From: VGWG01 sp964580075
Lineage (GTDB): Bacteria > Verrucomicrobiota > Kiritimatiellia > RFP12 > JAAYNR01
Length of the DNA stretch: 16,135 nt
Assembly (NCBI GenBank): GCA_964580075.1
Contig: CAZOJL010000076.1
Span: forward strand, 1-16,135
Reading direction: 5' to 3'
Shown here: positions 1 through 7,781 of the stretch, one piece after another
Position numbering within the stretch: position 1 is the first letter of the stretch
Layout of the letters: every line of letters starts with the position of its first letter
The notes under the pieces: model-generated
Databases searched by the model: none
The model's input: the letters and a program-made list of their open reading frames with translations, nothing else
What the model was told of the DNA's origin: nothing
Program-made: the position numbers and the translations under genes

Positions 1-64
1 ATCGGGGTCGAATTTCCGTTGGTTTTATCGATACCGATACCGATACCGACCCCGACGCCGATGG
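1..64. repeat. Degenerate 6-nt-period repeat, possible right arm of an inverted repeat cut by the window edge
   Basis: From about 28 to 64 the sequence steps in sixes (ATCGAT, ACCGAT, ACCGAT, ACCGAC, CCCGAC, GCCGAT). The first ten bases (ATCGGGGTCG) are nearly the reverse complement of the segment around 48-57, so the visible part may be the remains of a hairpin whose left arm starts outside the window. The same 6-nt phasing with inverted arms is seen at 11451-11536. The function is unknown. It lies about 140 bases upstream of the GH2 start. Confidence 0.6.
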
Positions 65-191
65 TCCCTTTTCCAAAATTAGAAATGCTGGATTGCAGTG
101 ATGTGTGCTAGACATCCGCCGTTCCTTCTGGCATGCTTCCCGCCGTTCACGCGAAGATTTTGCAACATCCGAGCACGGTTTTATTATTTCC

Positions 192-197
192 GAGGAG
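192..197 (+). promoter_or_regulatory. Shine-Dalgarno that decides the GH2 start
   Basis: GAGGAG lies 7 nt before the ATG at 205. The upstream in-frame ATG at 133 has no comparable site and would add 24 residues with no resemblance to a GH2 N-terminus, so 205 is preferred. Confidence 0.75.
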
Positions 198-204
198 ACA
201 CCCC

Positions 205-2559
205 ATGATCGTCGATGGCAAGAAGATTATTGAGCTACAATTGTCGGCTACGCGGCCGAGAGAGCTGCGCTTTTCGAATGGGCAGAGCACGCCCATCACG
301 CCGGTGAAACAGATCCCGTGTCCGGAGGGTCGGGCGTTGAGTCTGGACGGGCCCTGGCAGGTGGTTCGCTGGCCGTTCAAGAAACCGGAATCCGCCCTGG
401 TTGCCGTGCAAAGCGGCGATGCGAACTGGGAAACCGTCATGCAGCCAGGCAAGGTGCTCTACGCGGAGACCGAGGCGGACGGCAAGCCGTTTCCGCCCGA
501 GTGGAACCGGATCACCATGGCGCACCTGGATGACGAGGATGGCGCGGTGATCCGCCGTCGTGTACGGATTCCTGCGGAGTGGAAAGGCAAACGGATCATA
601 CTCCGCTTCGACGCCATTTATCCGGCTGGCCGCATCTATCTGAACGGCGATCTGCTGGGCGAGCAGTTGAGCGGGTTGACGCCGGTCGAGTTTGACATCA
701 CCCGCAACGTGGCGCCGGGGACGGAGGCGCTGGTTGCCGTTCGACTGCTGCGCAAGCACAAGTTTCTCAAGATGGACATGGTGAGGCACTCGCTGGAGTT
801 CGCCGGATTGGCCCAGTCGGCCTGTCTGTTTGCTGTTGAGCCGGTCAGGATCGATGACTATCATCTGATCAGTTCGCTCGGCAAGAAGTTCGACAAAGGG
901 ACGCTGGAGGGCACCGTCGTGGTCCGCAGTCAGGGGTCCGCAGCCAAGGCGACGGTCACGGTGGAACTGTTGGATGACCGGGGCGTCGTGGCGGCCACGG
1001 TGGAGAAACCGGTTTCCGTTCCGCCTGCGGGGCGTGCCGAGACTGCGGTCAAGCTGGCGCTGACGGCGCCCAAGCTCTGGAACGACGAGTTTCCGAACCT
1101 CTACACAGTCCGGATGGCGCTGCGGGTGCCGGGGCAGGATGATCAGGTGATCACGTATCGCACCGGCTTCCGTCGGCTTGATCTTTCGCCGGAAGGTCCC
1201 CGGCTGAATGGCGCCTTCATCAAGTTCCGGGGCGTCAACCACCTGACATTCCATCCCGAGCACGGGATGCATACGCCGAAGGAGTGGCTGCGCCGCTGTC
1301 TGGCGATGATGAAGAAGGCGAACGTCAACTGCATCCGGACGCACTATCTGGGCCCGCGCGACTTGAGCGACCTGTGCGACGAGATGGGCTTCTACCTGAT
1401 GCAGGAGCTGCCGATCGACTGGGGCACCAACTACATTCACGATCCGGAGTGGGTCGGCCCGGCGCTGCTGCGTATCGAAAGCGGCATCCGCCGCGACCGG
1501 CATCATCCCTCGCTCATGGTCTGGAGTGTGGGTAACGAGAACATCCCGGAGCGCGCCGCCGTGGCGGAGGACGGGTGGAATCATCTGCGCATCTACGACA
1601 CGTTCTGCAAGCTGCTCGATCCAACCCGGCCGACCATGTTCCCGCCGCCGGGCCCGGCCAACAAGATCAAGGGGGTCTTTGAACTGCGCGTGGGCGACAT
1701 CGCCGACACGCACTACACGTTCCAGATTCCCAAAGGGTTCATCGAGGCAGGCCGCTTCGAAAATCCGCGCAGTTGGGAAGGGGAGTTGGATATCTGCACG
1801 CGGAAGCAGGCGCTGGCCCGCGGCTGGAGCGGTGTGTGGTTTAGCTCCGAGTGGTGCCTCTTCAACATGATGCCCGATCTGCTCAACTCGCCGTATGCCA
1901 GCATCATTGACGATGTGCCGGAACCGCTCTTCTCGGGGAAGAACACGCTTCAGGTCTTCCAGGATCGTCTGGATCGTGAATGGGGCTTCATGCGCAGCGA
2001 GCCGACCTGCCTGGGCGGGACGTTTTTTCCCTGGATTTGTGCATCCGCCGCGGCCTGCCCCGATGAGAATCCGTGGGGCTGGATGCGTCTGGCCGAAGAT
2101 AACGACTGGGGGGTGATGTGCGCCGATCTGACGCCGAAGCCGTTCTTCTGGGCGATGCGGGTGGCGTACAGCCCGGTGCAATTCCCCAAGCGACTCGCCT
2201 GGAAAAAGGGACAGCGCGACATCAACTTCGAGATCGAAAACCAGTTTAACAGCATTGACCTGTCGCACTGCACGTTGCGTTTCCAGTTCGCGCTGGCGGG
2301 CACCTGGATGACGTGCATACGCCCCTTCACGGATGTCAAGGTCACCTGTCCGCCCGGCGGCCGGGTGACGGTCCGGCTTAATCTGCCGGACGAGAAGTGG
2401 GTCGCGGCACTGGACGGCGGGCGATCGGCCATGGTGCGGTGCACCGTGCTGGATCCGCACGGCTTCAAGGTGATCGTGGCGGAGACCTTGGTGCTTTCCG
2501 GTGATGCTGTGCAGACGGGCGACCAATCCATGCCGATTGGGCCCGATGCGCCGATGTGA
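205..2559 (+). CDS. Glycoside hydrolase family 2 (beta-galactosidase/beta-glucuronidase-like)
   Basis: A 784-aa protein with the GH2 order. A jelly-roll sugar-binding domain spans about residues 45-205, with SLDGPW at 46-51 and the usual 'RIYLNG' strand. An Ig-like beta sandwich follows (about 210-315), then a TIM barrel (about 320-655) containing FRGVNHL, and a beta-rich C-terminal region. The likely acid/base is Glu445 in WSVGNEN. The likely nucleophile is Glu549 in WFSSEW; this assignment is tentative. The family hydrolyses beta-linked galactose, glucuronic acid, mannose and related residues, and the substrate cannot be read from sequence. No signal peptide or membrane segment is seen, so it is probably cytoplasmic. 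It is followed at once by a GH29 gene, suggesting joint action on one oligosaccharide. An in-frame ATG at 133 is possible but is not supported by a ribosome binding site. Confidence 0.9.
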   Translation: MIVDGKKIIELQLSATRPRELRFSNGQSTPITPVKQIPCPEGRALSLDGPWQVVRWPFKKPESALVAVQSGDANWETVMQPGKVLYAETEADGKPFPPEWNRITMAHLDDEDGAVIRRRVRIPAEWKGKRIILRFDAIYPAGRIYLNGDLLGEQLSGLTPVEFDITRNVAPGTEALVAVRLLRKHKFLKMDMVRHSLEFAGLAQSACLFAVEPVRIDDYHLISSLGKKFDKGTLEGTVVVRSQGSAAKATVTVELLDDRGVVAATVEKPVSVPPAGRAETAVKLALTAPKLWNDEFPNLYTVRMALRVPGQDDQVITYRTGFRRLDLSPEGPRLNGAFIKFRGVNHLTFHPEHGMHTPKEWLRRCLAMMKKANVNCIRTHYLGPRDLSDLCDEMGFYLMQELPIDWGTNYIHDPEWVGPALLRIESGIRRDRHHPSLMVWSVGNENIPERAAVAEDGWNHLRIYDTFCKLLDPTRPTMFPPPGPANKIKGVFELRVGDIADTHYTFQIPKGFIEAGRFENPRSWEGELDICTRKQALARGWSGVWFSSEWCLFNMMPDLLNSPYASIIDDVPEPLFSGKNTLQVFQDRLDREWGFMRSEPTCLGGTFFPWICASAAACPDENPWGWMRLAEDNDWGVMCADLTPKPFFWAMRVAYSPVQFPKRLAWKKGQRDINFEIENQFNSIDLSHCTLRFQFALAGTWMTCIRPFTDVKVTCPPGGRVTVRLNLPDEKWVAALDGGRSAMVRCTVLDPHGFKVIVAETLVLSGDAVQTGDQSMPIGPDAPM

Positions 2560-2594
2560 CGGCGTTCTTAAAGCAAGCGGAGGAACAGGACGGA

Positions 2595-3878
2595 ATGATC
2601 TCGAAAGATCTGGATTGGTTTGTGAAGGCCCGCCTCGGGCTGTTTGTGCATTACGGGCTCTACAGCATTCTAGAGCGCGGGGAATGGGTGATGAACCGGG
2701 AGCGCCTCAGTCATGAAGAGATGCGGGCATTGGCGCAGCAGTTCAATCCGGTGAACTTTGATGCCGACCGGATATGCGATTTGGCAGCCGATGCCGGTAT
2801 GCGGTATGTGACGCTGACGACCATGCATCACGACGGGTTTCGCCTCTACGACACGGCTTTATCCGATTTCAATTCCATGCGCTATGCCAAGCGGGATCTG
2901 GTGGCGGAGTTCGTCGCGGCAGCCCGCAAACGCGGATTGCGTGTCGCCCTTTATCACAGCCTGAACAATTGGACAGACACGCCGGATGCCGTGGATGCGT
3001 TGGAGAGCAAGGATGCGTACGATGAATTCATCGGCAACACGTTTGCCCGGCTGAAGGAACTCGTCACCCGGTTCAATCCGATCGATGTGCTGTGGTACGA
3101 CGGCTGGTGGCCGTTCAGCGCGGCGCAGTGGCATGCGGAAAAGATGAACGCCATGATCCGGGATATCCAGCCGCACATCCTGTTCAATGGCCGCAATGGC
3201 CTGCCGGGAGATTTCGGCACGCCCGAGGGACATCTGTCCGCGCCCACGCCCTGGCGGCCATGGGAGGGCTGCATGACCCTCAATGATCACTGGAGCTACC
3301 ACCGTGGCGATCACCATTGGAAAGGGGCCGACGAGGTGGTCAGCATGCTGGGTGCGGCGGCAACGTCGCGCGGCAACCTGCTGCTGAATATTGGCCCGCG
3401 TGCCGATGGCTCGGTGCCGGAGGCGTCGGCCGAGATTCTCGAGCGCGTTGGACGCTGGCTGGACCGGAACGGCGAGGCGGTGTGCGATGTCGATCTGTTC
3501 GCATGGGGCCTGATGGAACGCAAGACGCCCAGCAGCGAGTGGTCGCATCAGGGCACGTTTACGGCGTCATTCACGCGGCGCGGGCGGAACCTCTATCATC
3601 TGGTGCGGTACTGGCCCGGCTCCCGCCTGGTGGTGGCGGGCTTCAACACAACGGTTGAGCAGGTGAGTTTTCTCCACTCCGGACGGCCCGTCAAATTCAT
3701 CCAGCAGGGCGACAAGGTGATCGTTTACGGTTTACCCGAGGCGGCTCCGGATCCGGTTTGCACGGTGCTGAAGTTTGTTTGTCACGACGTGCCGGAGCTT
3801 TACCTGACCGGCGGCATGCGGGTTCCCCGGGTGAAGCACCCGCCCTACGATCCGTGTCCATCCGATATTCCGCACTAA
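2595..3878 (+). CDS. GH29 alpha-L-fucosidase-like glycosidase
   Basis: A 427-aa protein that starts, like other GH29 enzymes, directly with the catalytic barrel (DWFVKARLGLFVHYGLYS at 7-24). Other hallmarks are HHDGF at 78-82, LWYDGWW with the likely nucleophile Asp169, and GNLLLNIGP at 260-268. A beta-rich C-terminal part of about 110 residues follows. The family removes alpha-L-fucose from glycans with retention; a few members use other sugars, so 'fucosidase' is a family-level call. The ATG at 2595 was chosen because GGAGGA lies 10 nt upstream (2579-2584). A GTG at 2556, overlapping the GH2 stop, would add 13 residues and is less likely. No signal peptide is seen, unlike many secreted fucosidases, so it probably works in the cytoplasm with the upstream GH2 enzyme. 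The two are very likely co-transcribed, with a 35-nt gap. Confidence 0.9.
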   Translation: MISKDLDWFVKARLGLFVHYGLYSILERGEWVMNRERLSHEEMRALAQQFNPVNFDADRICDLAADAGMRYVTLTTMHHDGFRLYDTALSDFNSMRYAKRDLVAEFVAAARKRGLRVALYHSLNNWTDTPDAVDALESKDAYDEFIGNTFARLKELVTRFNPIDVLWYDGWWPFSAAQWHAEKMNAMIRDIQPHILFNGRNGLPGDFGTPEGHLSAPTPWRPWEGCMTLNDHWSYHRGDHHWKGADEVVSMLGAAATSRGNLLLNIGPRADGSVPEASAEILERVGRWLDRNGEAVCDVDLFAWGLMERKTPSSEWSHQGTFTASFTRRGRNLYHLVRYWPGSRLVVAGFNTTVEQVSFLHSGRPVKFIQQGDKVIVYGLPEAAPDPVCTVLKFVCHDVPELYLTGGMRVPRVKHPPYDPCPSDIPH

Positions 3879-3946
3879 CCGGCCGATCGGGTTTGGATCG
3901 CGGATCAGGCAAAGACGCACGGAAAGGGCATGCGGGCATATACGCC

Positions 3947-4609
3947 ATGAAAGCACAAGCAGTATTTTTTGATTTGGACGGCACACTCGTGGACTCGGAG
4001 ATGCTCTGGGCGCGTGCGCTGGCCGGGTTGCTTGCCGATCGGGGTCAGCAGACTGATGAGCAGGTGATCGTGCGGATCGTGTATGGGCGTGCATGGTCTG
4101 CAATATATCGTGAGATCGTGGCGCTGTATCCGGCATTGGGCGCCGTGGGCATGGCGGAGATGGCCGGGCAACTGCGCCCCTATTACCTGCGTCTGCGCGG
4201 AAAAACCGGCATTGCCATTCCTGAATCGGTCGCCTGCCTGCGGCGGCTGGCCGCAGTTTACCCCGTTGCCATCGTCTCGGGATCCCCGCGATTGGAGATT
4301 GACGACACGATTCAGTTGATCGGCATCGCCGACTGTGTGCGTTTTTTCATCGGCTCCGAAGATTACAGCGACGGGAAGCCTGATCCGACCTGTTACCGGC
4401 AGGCGGCGGACCGTCTCGGCGTCGACCCCACGCGGTGCGTGGTGATCGAGGATTCCGGGGCGGGCGTGCGCGCGGCAAAGGCCGCGGGGATGAAATGTGT
4501 GGCGCTGGCCCGACCGTATGCGATCCCGCAGGATGTGCGGATTGCCGATCGGGTGATGACATCTCTGGATACGTTTTCATGTTCCGATATGGAAGGATTG
4601 GTCAACTGA
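3947..4609 (+). CDS. HAD-superfamily hydrolase (beta-phosphoglucomutase/phosphatase-like)
   Basis: A 220-aa protein with all four HAD motifs. Motif I is FFDLDGTLVDSE, with nucleophile Asp9 and general acid Asp11. Motif II is Ser111 in IVSGSPR, motif III is Lys144 in SDGKPDP, and motif IV is Glu168-Asp169 in VVIEDSGAGV. Between motifs I and II lies a helical cap of about 70 residues, of the C1 type found in beta-phosphoglucomutases and small sugar-phosphate phosphatases. Which phosphate ester it acts on cannot be told. The ATG at 3947 places motif I at the usual distance from the N-terminus; the reading frame stays open upstream to 3758 but that part is not HAD-like, and the ribosome binding site is weak. 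The stop overlaps the next start by one base (TGATG), so it is translationally coupled to gcvH. It may share a transcript with the upstream glycosidases. Confidence 0.88.
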   Translation: MKAQAVFFDLDGTLVDSEMLWARALAGLLADRGQQTDEQVIVRIVYGRAWSAIYREIVALYPALGAVGMAEMAGQLRPYYLRLRGKTGIAIPESVACLRRLAAVYPVAIVSGSPRLEIDDTIQLIGIADCVRFFIGSEDYSDGKPDPTCYRQAADRLGVDPTRCVVIEDSGAGVRAAKAAGMKCVALARPYAIPQDVRIADRVMTSLDTFSCSDMEGLVN

Positions 4610-4977
4610 TGCACGAGCGGCGTTATACACGGGATCATATCTGGGTTTGCCTTGCTGGAGAATTGGCGACGGTTGGCATCACCGATCACGCCCAGTCCGA
4701 GCTGGGGGCGGTGACGTACGTGACGGTCAAGAAAAAGGGGAGCGCGGTGGCGCAGGGCGGGACACTCGGCGTGATCGAGTCGGTCAAGACCGCGAGCGAA
4801 CTGGTCGCACCGATTGCGGGTCGCATCCTGCGGATCAATCCGTTGGTGGTGAAGACGCCCGCGCGGATCAACAGCGACCCGCTTGGTGAAGGGTGGATTT
4901 GCGAGCTGGAGCCGGACGATCCGGCGCAAGTCGACGCGCTGCTGGACGAGGCGGCGTACCGCCTGCTCGTCGGATGA
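4609..4977 (+). CDS. gcvH: Glycine cleavage system H protein (lipoyl carrier)
   Basis: A 122-aa protein, close to the usual 125-130 aa. RYTRDHIWV at 5-13 corresponds to the family 'RYTxxHEW' opening, and GITDHAQSELG and NSDPLGEGW are typical. The lipoylation site is Lys60 in VIESVKTASELVAP. In the glycine cleavage complex the lipoyl arm carries the aminomethyl group between the P, T and L proteins. No gcvT, gcvP or lipoate enzyme is visible nearby, so here it is an orphan next to a HAD hydrolase. The start is supported by GGAAGGA at 4591-4597, 11 nt upstream, and by the 1-nt overlap with the previous stop. Free-standing H proteins in other bacteria can serve as lipoyl relays; whether this one does is unknown. 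Confidence 0.92.
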   Translation: MHERRYTRDHIWVCLAGELATVGITDHAQSELGAVTYVTVKKKGSAVAQGGTLGVIESVKTASELVAPIAGRILRINPLVVKTPARINSDPLGEGWICELEPDDPAQVDALLDEAAYRLLVG

Positions 4978-5033
4978 GCCGGCGCACCACGCCAGTAGAT
5001 TAAGACGAATGCTTAAGGGAAAGCGCGGAAGTG

Positions 5034-5074
5034 AGTGCGTGGGTGAGTGGGTGAGTGGGTGAGTGATTGGATGA
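5034..5074. repeat. 8-nt-period tandem repeat (GTGGGTGA-like)
   Basis: Five consecutive octamers can be read: GTGAGTGC, GTGGGTGA three times, then GTGATTGG. The array lies in the 195-nt gap between gcvH and ispF. An octamer phasing ending in GATTGG is also seen, on the - strand, in the right arm of the inverted repeat at 11115-11293. No inverted partner arm was found here. The rest of the gap (4978-5172) shows no clear promoter or terminator. Confidence 0.8.
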
Positions 5075-5172
5075 AGCCAGCATCGGGACGCCGGAGAGAA
5101 AAGAGAGCTGAATTGCTCGTTCACAAGACTCGGCGATTGTTTTCCGCCGCCTTTTCCGCTAAACTGGTGCGC

Positions 5173-5679
5173 ATGATCAGGACGGGAATCGGTTTTGACG
5201 CGCACCGCCTGGCCGCAGGCCGCAGGCTGGTGGTCGGCGGTGTGGATATACCCCACGACCGGGGGCTCGAAGGCCATTCCGACGCGGATGTGCTGGCACA
5301 CGCGCTCATGGATGCGCTTCTGGGCGCCGTTGCGGACGGCGACATCGGGCATCATTTCCCCCCTTCGGACGCCCGCTGGAAGGATGCCGACAGCATGGCG
5401 CTGCTACAGCAGGTGGCCGGGCGGTTGCGGACGGCGGGGTGGGGGATTGTCAACACCGACGCGACGGTGCTGGCCGAGGCCCCGCGCCTGGCCCCATTCA
5501 TTGCGGCCATGCGCCAGAACCTCGCCCGCGCCATGTCGATCGACGTGCAGGCCGTATCGGTGAAGGCCACCACCGTGGAGGGGATGGGCGCGATTGGGCG
5601 TCGGGAGGGGATCTCCGCGATGGCCGTGGCAACGGTTGCACCCCTCGTTGCAGATCCCGGGAACCCCGTTTCAACATGA
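5173..5679 (+). CDS. ispF: 2-C-methyl-D-erythritol 2,4-cyclodiphosphate synthase
   Basis: A 168-aa protein (family about 157-160) for the step of the MEP isoprenoid pathway that converts CDP-ME 2-phosphate to ME-cPP and CMP. The divalent-metal ligands of the family are present: Asp9 and His11 in GIGFDAH and His43 in LAHALMDALLGA. The substrate loop GHSDADV and the C-terminal signature (VKATTVEGMGAIGRREGI) are intact. The enzyme works as a cytoplasmic trimer. The ATG at 5173 gives a standard N-terminus; an in-frame ATG at 5047 would add 42 residues encoded partly by the octamer repeat and is unlikely. No strong ribosome binding site is visible. It is the first gene of a seven-gene + strand run, 12 nt before cysS. 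Confidence 0.95.
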   Translation: MIRTGIGFDAHRLAAGRRLVVGGVDIPHDRGLEGHSDADVLAHALMDALLGAVADGDIGHHFPPSDARWKDADSMALLQQVAGRLRTAGWGIVNTDATVLAEAPRLAPFIAAMRQNLARAMSIDVQAVSVKATTVEGMGAIGRREGISAMAVATVAPLVADPGNPVST

Positions 5680-5691
5680 GGACCGAAGACG

Positions 5692-7095
5692 ATGCAGTTC
5701 TACAACACGCTGACGCGATCCAAGGAGACGTTCGAGCCGATCGAGGCGGGCCATGCGCGCCTCTACACGTGCGGTCCGACGGTTTACAATTTTGCCCACA
5801 TCGGGAATTTCCGCGCCTACCTGTTTGAGGATCTCTTGCGCCGCACCCTCCGCTACGGGGGGTTACGGGTGACGCAGGTCATGAACCTGACGGATGTGGA
5901 CGATAAAACGATCCGCGGCGCCGCCGCTGCCGGCCTCTCCTTGAAAACCTACACCCGGCCCTATATCGACGCCTTTTTTGATGATTTGAAAGTGCTCAAC
6001 ATCGAATCCGCCGAGGTCTATCCCGCCGCGACAGACCACATCTCCGAGATGATCGCGTTGATTCAGACGCTCCTGGATAAGGGACTGGCCTATCGTACCG
6101 AAGACGGGTCGGTCTATTTCAAGGTGGACGCCTTTCAGGACTACGGCCGGCTGGCCCGTCTCGACCGGTCCAAGCTGCGAACGGGCGCACGAGTCGCTCA
6201 AGACGAGTACGAAAAAGAGAGCGTCGGCGACTTTGCCGTCTGGAAGGGGTGGGACGAAAAAGACGGCGAGGTCGTCTGGGACGCGCCGTGGGGGAGGGGA
6301 CGTCCCGGTTGGCATATCGAGTGTTCGGCCATGAGCATGAAATATCTGGGCGACTCGTTCGACATCCACACCGGCGGGGTCGACAATCTGTTTCCGCACC
6401 ATGAAAATGAGATTGCCCAGGCCGAAGGCGCCACCGGCAAGCCGTTTGTCCATACCTGGCTCCACTGCGCCCATCTGCGCGTCAACGGCGAAAAGATGTC
6501 CAAGTCGCTCGGCAACTTCTTTACGCTGCGCGATTTGATCGAAAAAGGGTGGGGGGGGCGCTGTATTCGCTACGTCTTGATCAGCGGCCACTACCGTCAG
6601 CCGCTGAACTTCACCTTCGACGCCCTTGAGGCCGCACGGACCGCACTGTCTCGGATCGACGCATTTGCCGACCAGATCGCGGCAATCGCCGGTGGCGGCG
6701 AATCTGACGACGGGCTTCCCGACTGGGCCACCGCCGGCCAGAAGACGTTCGAGGCGGCCATTTATGACGATTTGAACCTCCCCGAAGCGCTGGCCGCTCT
6801 GTTCGGGATCGTGCGGGACGGCAACGCCGCCCTGAGCAGCGGCACGGTGACCCCGACGGAGGCCGCAGCCGTCACGTCCCTGCTCAAACGGTTTGACCGT
6901 GTGCTGGGCGTGATCGGGTTCGGGCGTGTCCAGGTGGCGACGGTGCCCGATGCCGTTCAACAGATAGCCGATGCGCGGAGCGCGGCGCGGGCGCAGAAAA
7001 ACTGGGCCGAGTCCGATCGACTGCGCGATGCGATTGCCGCCGCAGGCTGGGATGTCCGCGATTCCAAAGACGGACAGCAACTCAAGAAACGGTAG
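5692..7095 (+). CDS. cysS: Cysteinyl-tRNA synthetase
   Basis: A 467-aa class I synthetase that attaches cysteine to tRNA-Cys. The HIGH motif is HIGN at 36-39 in a Rossmann domain, and KMSKS is at 268-272. The zinc that selects cysteine should be held by Cys27 (YTCGPTVY), Cys211 (HIECSAMS), His236 and Glu240 (HHENE), the same spacing as in the E. coli enzyme. The helical tRNA-binding C-terminus follows and ends normally. GAGGA at 5678-5682 serves as ribosome binding site. A run of eight G at 6551-6558 encodes Trp-Gly-Gly in 'KGWGGR', where relatives usually have Asp/Ser-Pro; the frame is kept. The stop overlaps the AGGAG of tmk. Confidence 0.97.
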   Translation: MQFYNTLTRSKETFEPIEAGHARLYTCGPTVYNFAHIGNFRAYLFEDLLRRTLRYGGLRVTQVMNLTDVDDKTIRGAAAAGLSLKTYTRPYIDAFFDDLKVLNIESAEVYPAATDHISEMIALIQTLLDKGLAYRTEDGSVYFKVDAFQDYGRLARLDRSKLRTGARVAQDEYEKESVGDFAVWKGWDEKDGEVVWDAPWGRGRPGWHIECSAMSMKYLGDSFDIHTGGVDNLFPHHENEIAQAEGATGKPFVHTWLHCAHLRVNGEKMSKSLGNFFTLRDLIEKGWGGRCIRYVLISGHYRQPLNFTFDALEAARTALSRIDAFADQIAAIAGGGESDDGLPDWATAGQKTFEAAIYDDLNLPEALAALFGIVRDGNAALSSGTVTPTEAAAVTSLLKRFDRVLGVIGFGRVQVATVPDAVQQIADARSAARAQKNWAESDRLRDAIAAAGWDVRDSKDGQQLKKR

Positions 7096-7100
7096 GAGCC

Positions 7101-7781
7101 ATGCGCGGATTGTTGATCACCTGTGAAGGGCCTGAAGGAAGCGGCAAGAGCACGCACAGCAAGCGGCTGGTCGAGCGGTTGTGCGCGCGTGGCGTCGCCG
7201 TACTGCACACCCGTGAGCCCGGCGGCACGCCGACGGGCGAGGCGATTCGCCAGTTGCTGCAACACGACGGCGCGGGGGAGTCCCCCGTGTCAGCGGCCGA
7301 GGTGCTGTTGTTCTGCGCCAGCCGCGCGCAACTGATCGCCCGTGTGATCGCGCCGGCGCTTGCGCGCGGCACCTGGGTGGTGTGTGACCGCTTCACCGAT
7401 TCGACGCTGGCTTATCAGGGCTACGGACGCGGGTTCGACCTGGCGACGCTGCGCACACTGAACACGTTTGCCACCGATGGATTGATCCCGGACCTGACCC
7501 TGCTGTTCGATGTTGACACCACGACCGGATTCACGCGCGTCCACGCGCGGACCGATGGATCGGGAGTCTCGCCGACCGACCGATTTGAACGTGAATCTTC
7601 CGGCTTTCACGAGCACATCCGCCGCGGGTTTTTGGAACTCGCGGCTCGCGAACCGGACCGTTTCCGGGTATTTGACACCACGCAGCCGATGGACACCGTA
7701 AGTCTGCAGGTGTGGGCCGCAGTACAGTCCCTTCTGGCCGAGCCGCCGGTCGCGGGAAAGGCAGACGATCATGCAGGTTGA
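7101..7781 (+). CDS. tmk: Thymidylate kinase
   Basis: A 226-aa dTMP kinase (family usually 205-215) that makes dTDP from dTMP and ATP. The P-loop is GPEGSGKST at 10-18. TREPGGTP at 37-44 is the dTMP-binding segment, and CDRFTDSTLAYQG at 95-107 carries the DR(Y/F) motif. The segment from about 143 to 170 corresponds to the LID. AGGAG overlapping the cysS stop, five bases before the ATG, acts as ribosome binding site. The 3' end overlaps holB by 11 nt. A tail of roughly 10-15 residues rich in Pro, Ala and Asp extends past the usual end and may simply be the cost of this overlap. Confidence 0.95.
   Translation: MRGLLITCEGPEGSGKSTHSKRLVERLCARGVAVLHTREPGGTPTGEAIRQLLQHDGAGESPVSAAEVLLFCASRAQLIARVIAPALARGTWVVCDRFTDSTLAYQGYGRGFDLATLRTLNTFATDGLIPDLTLLFDVDTTTGFTRVHARTDGSGVSPTDRFERESSGFHEHIRRGFLELAAREPDRFRVFDTTQPMDTVSLQVWAAVQSLLAEPPVAGKADDHAG

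Noticed and set aside
133..204. Upstream in-frame ATG start for the GH2 gene
   Set aside because: No ribosome binding site, and the added residues do not resemble a signal peptide or a GH2 N-terminus; GAGGAG supports 205.
235..2526. Long open frame on the - strand opposite the GH2 gene (763 codons)
   Set aside because: It is a high-GC shadow of a clearly recognisable + strand gene; its product is Arg/His/Pro-rich with no family motifs.
4393..5355. 320-codon - strand frame crossing gcvH and the octamer array
   Set aside because: It runs antisense through three real genes, and its Thr-His-Ser-Pro repeats are just the translated octamer array.
5863..7080. 405-codon frame on the - strand opposite cysS
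   Set aside because: Antisense shadow of a conserved tRNA synthetase, with no recognisable domain.
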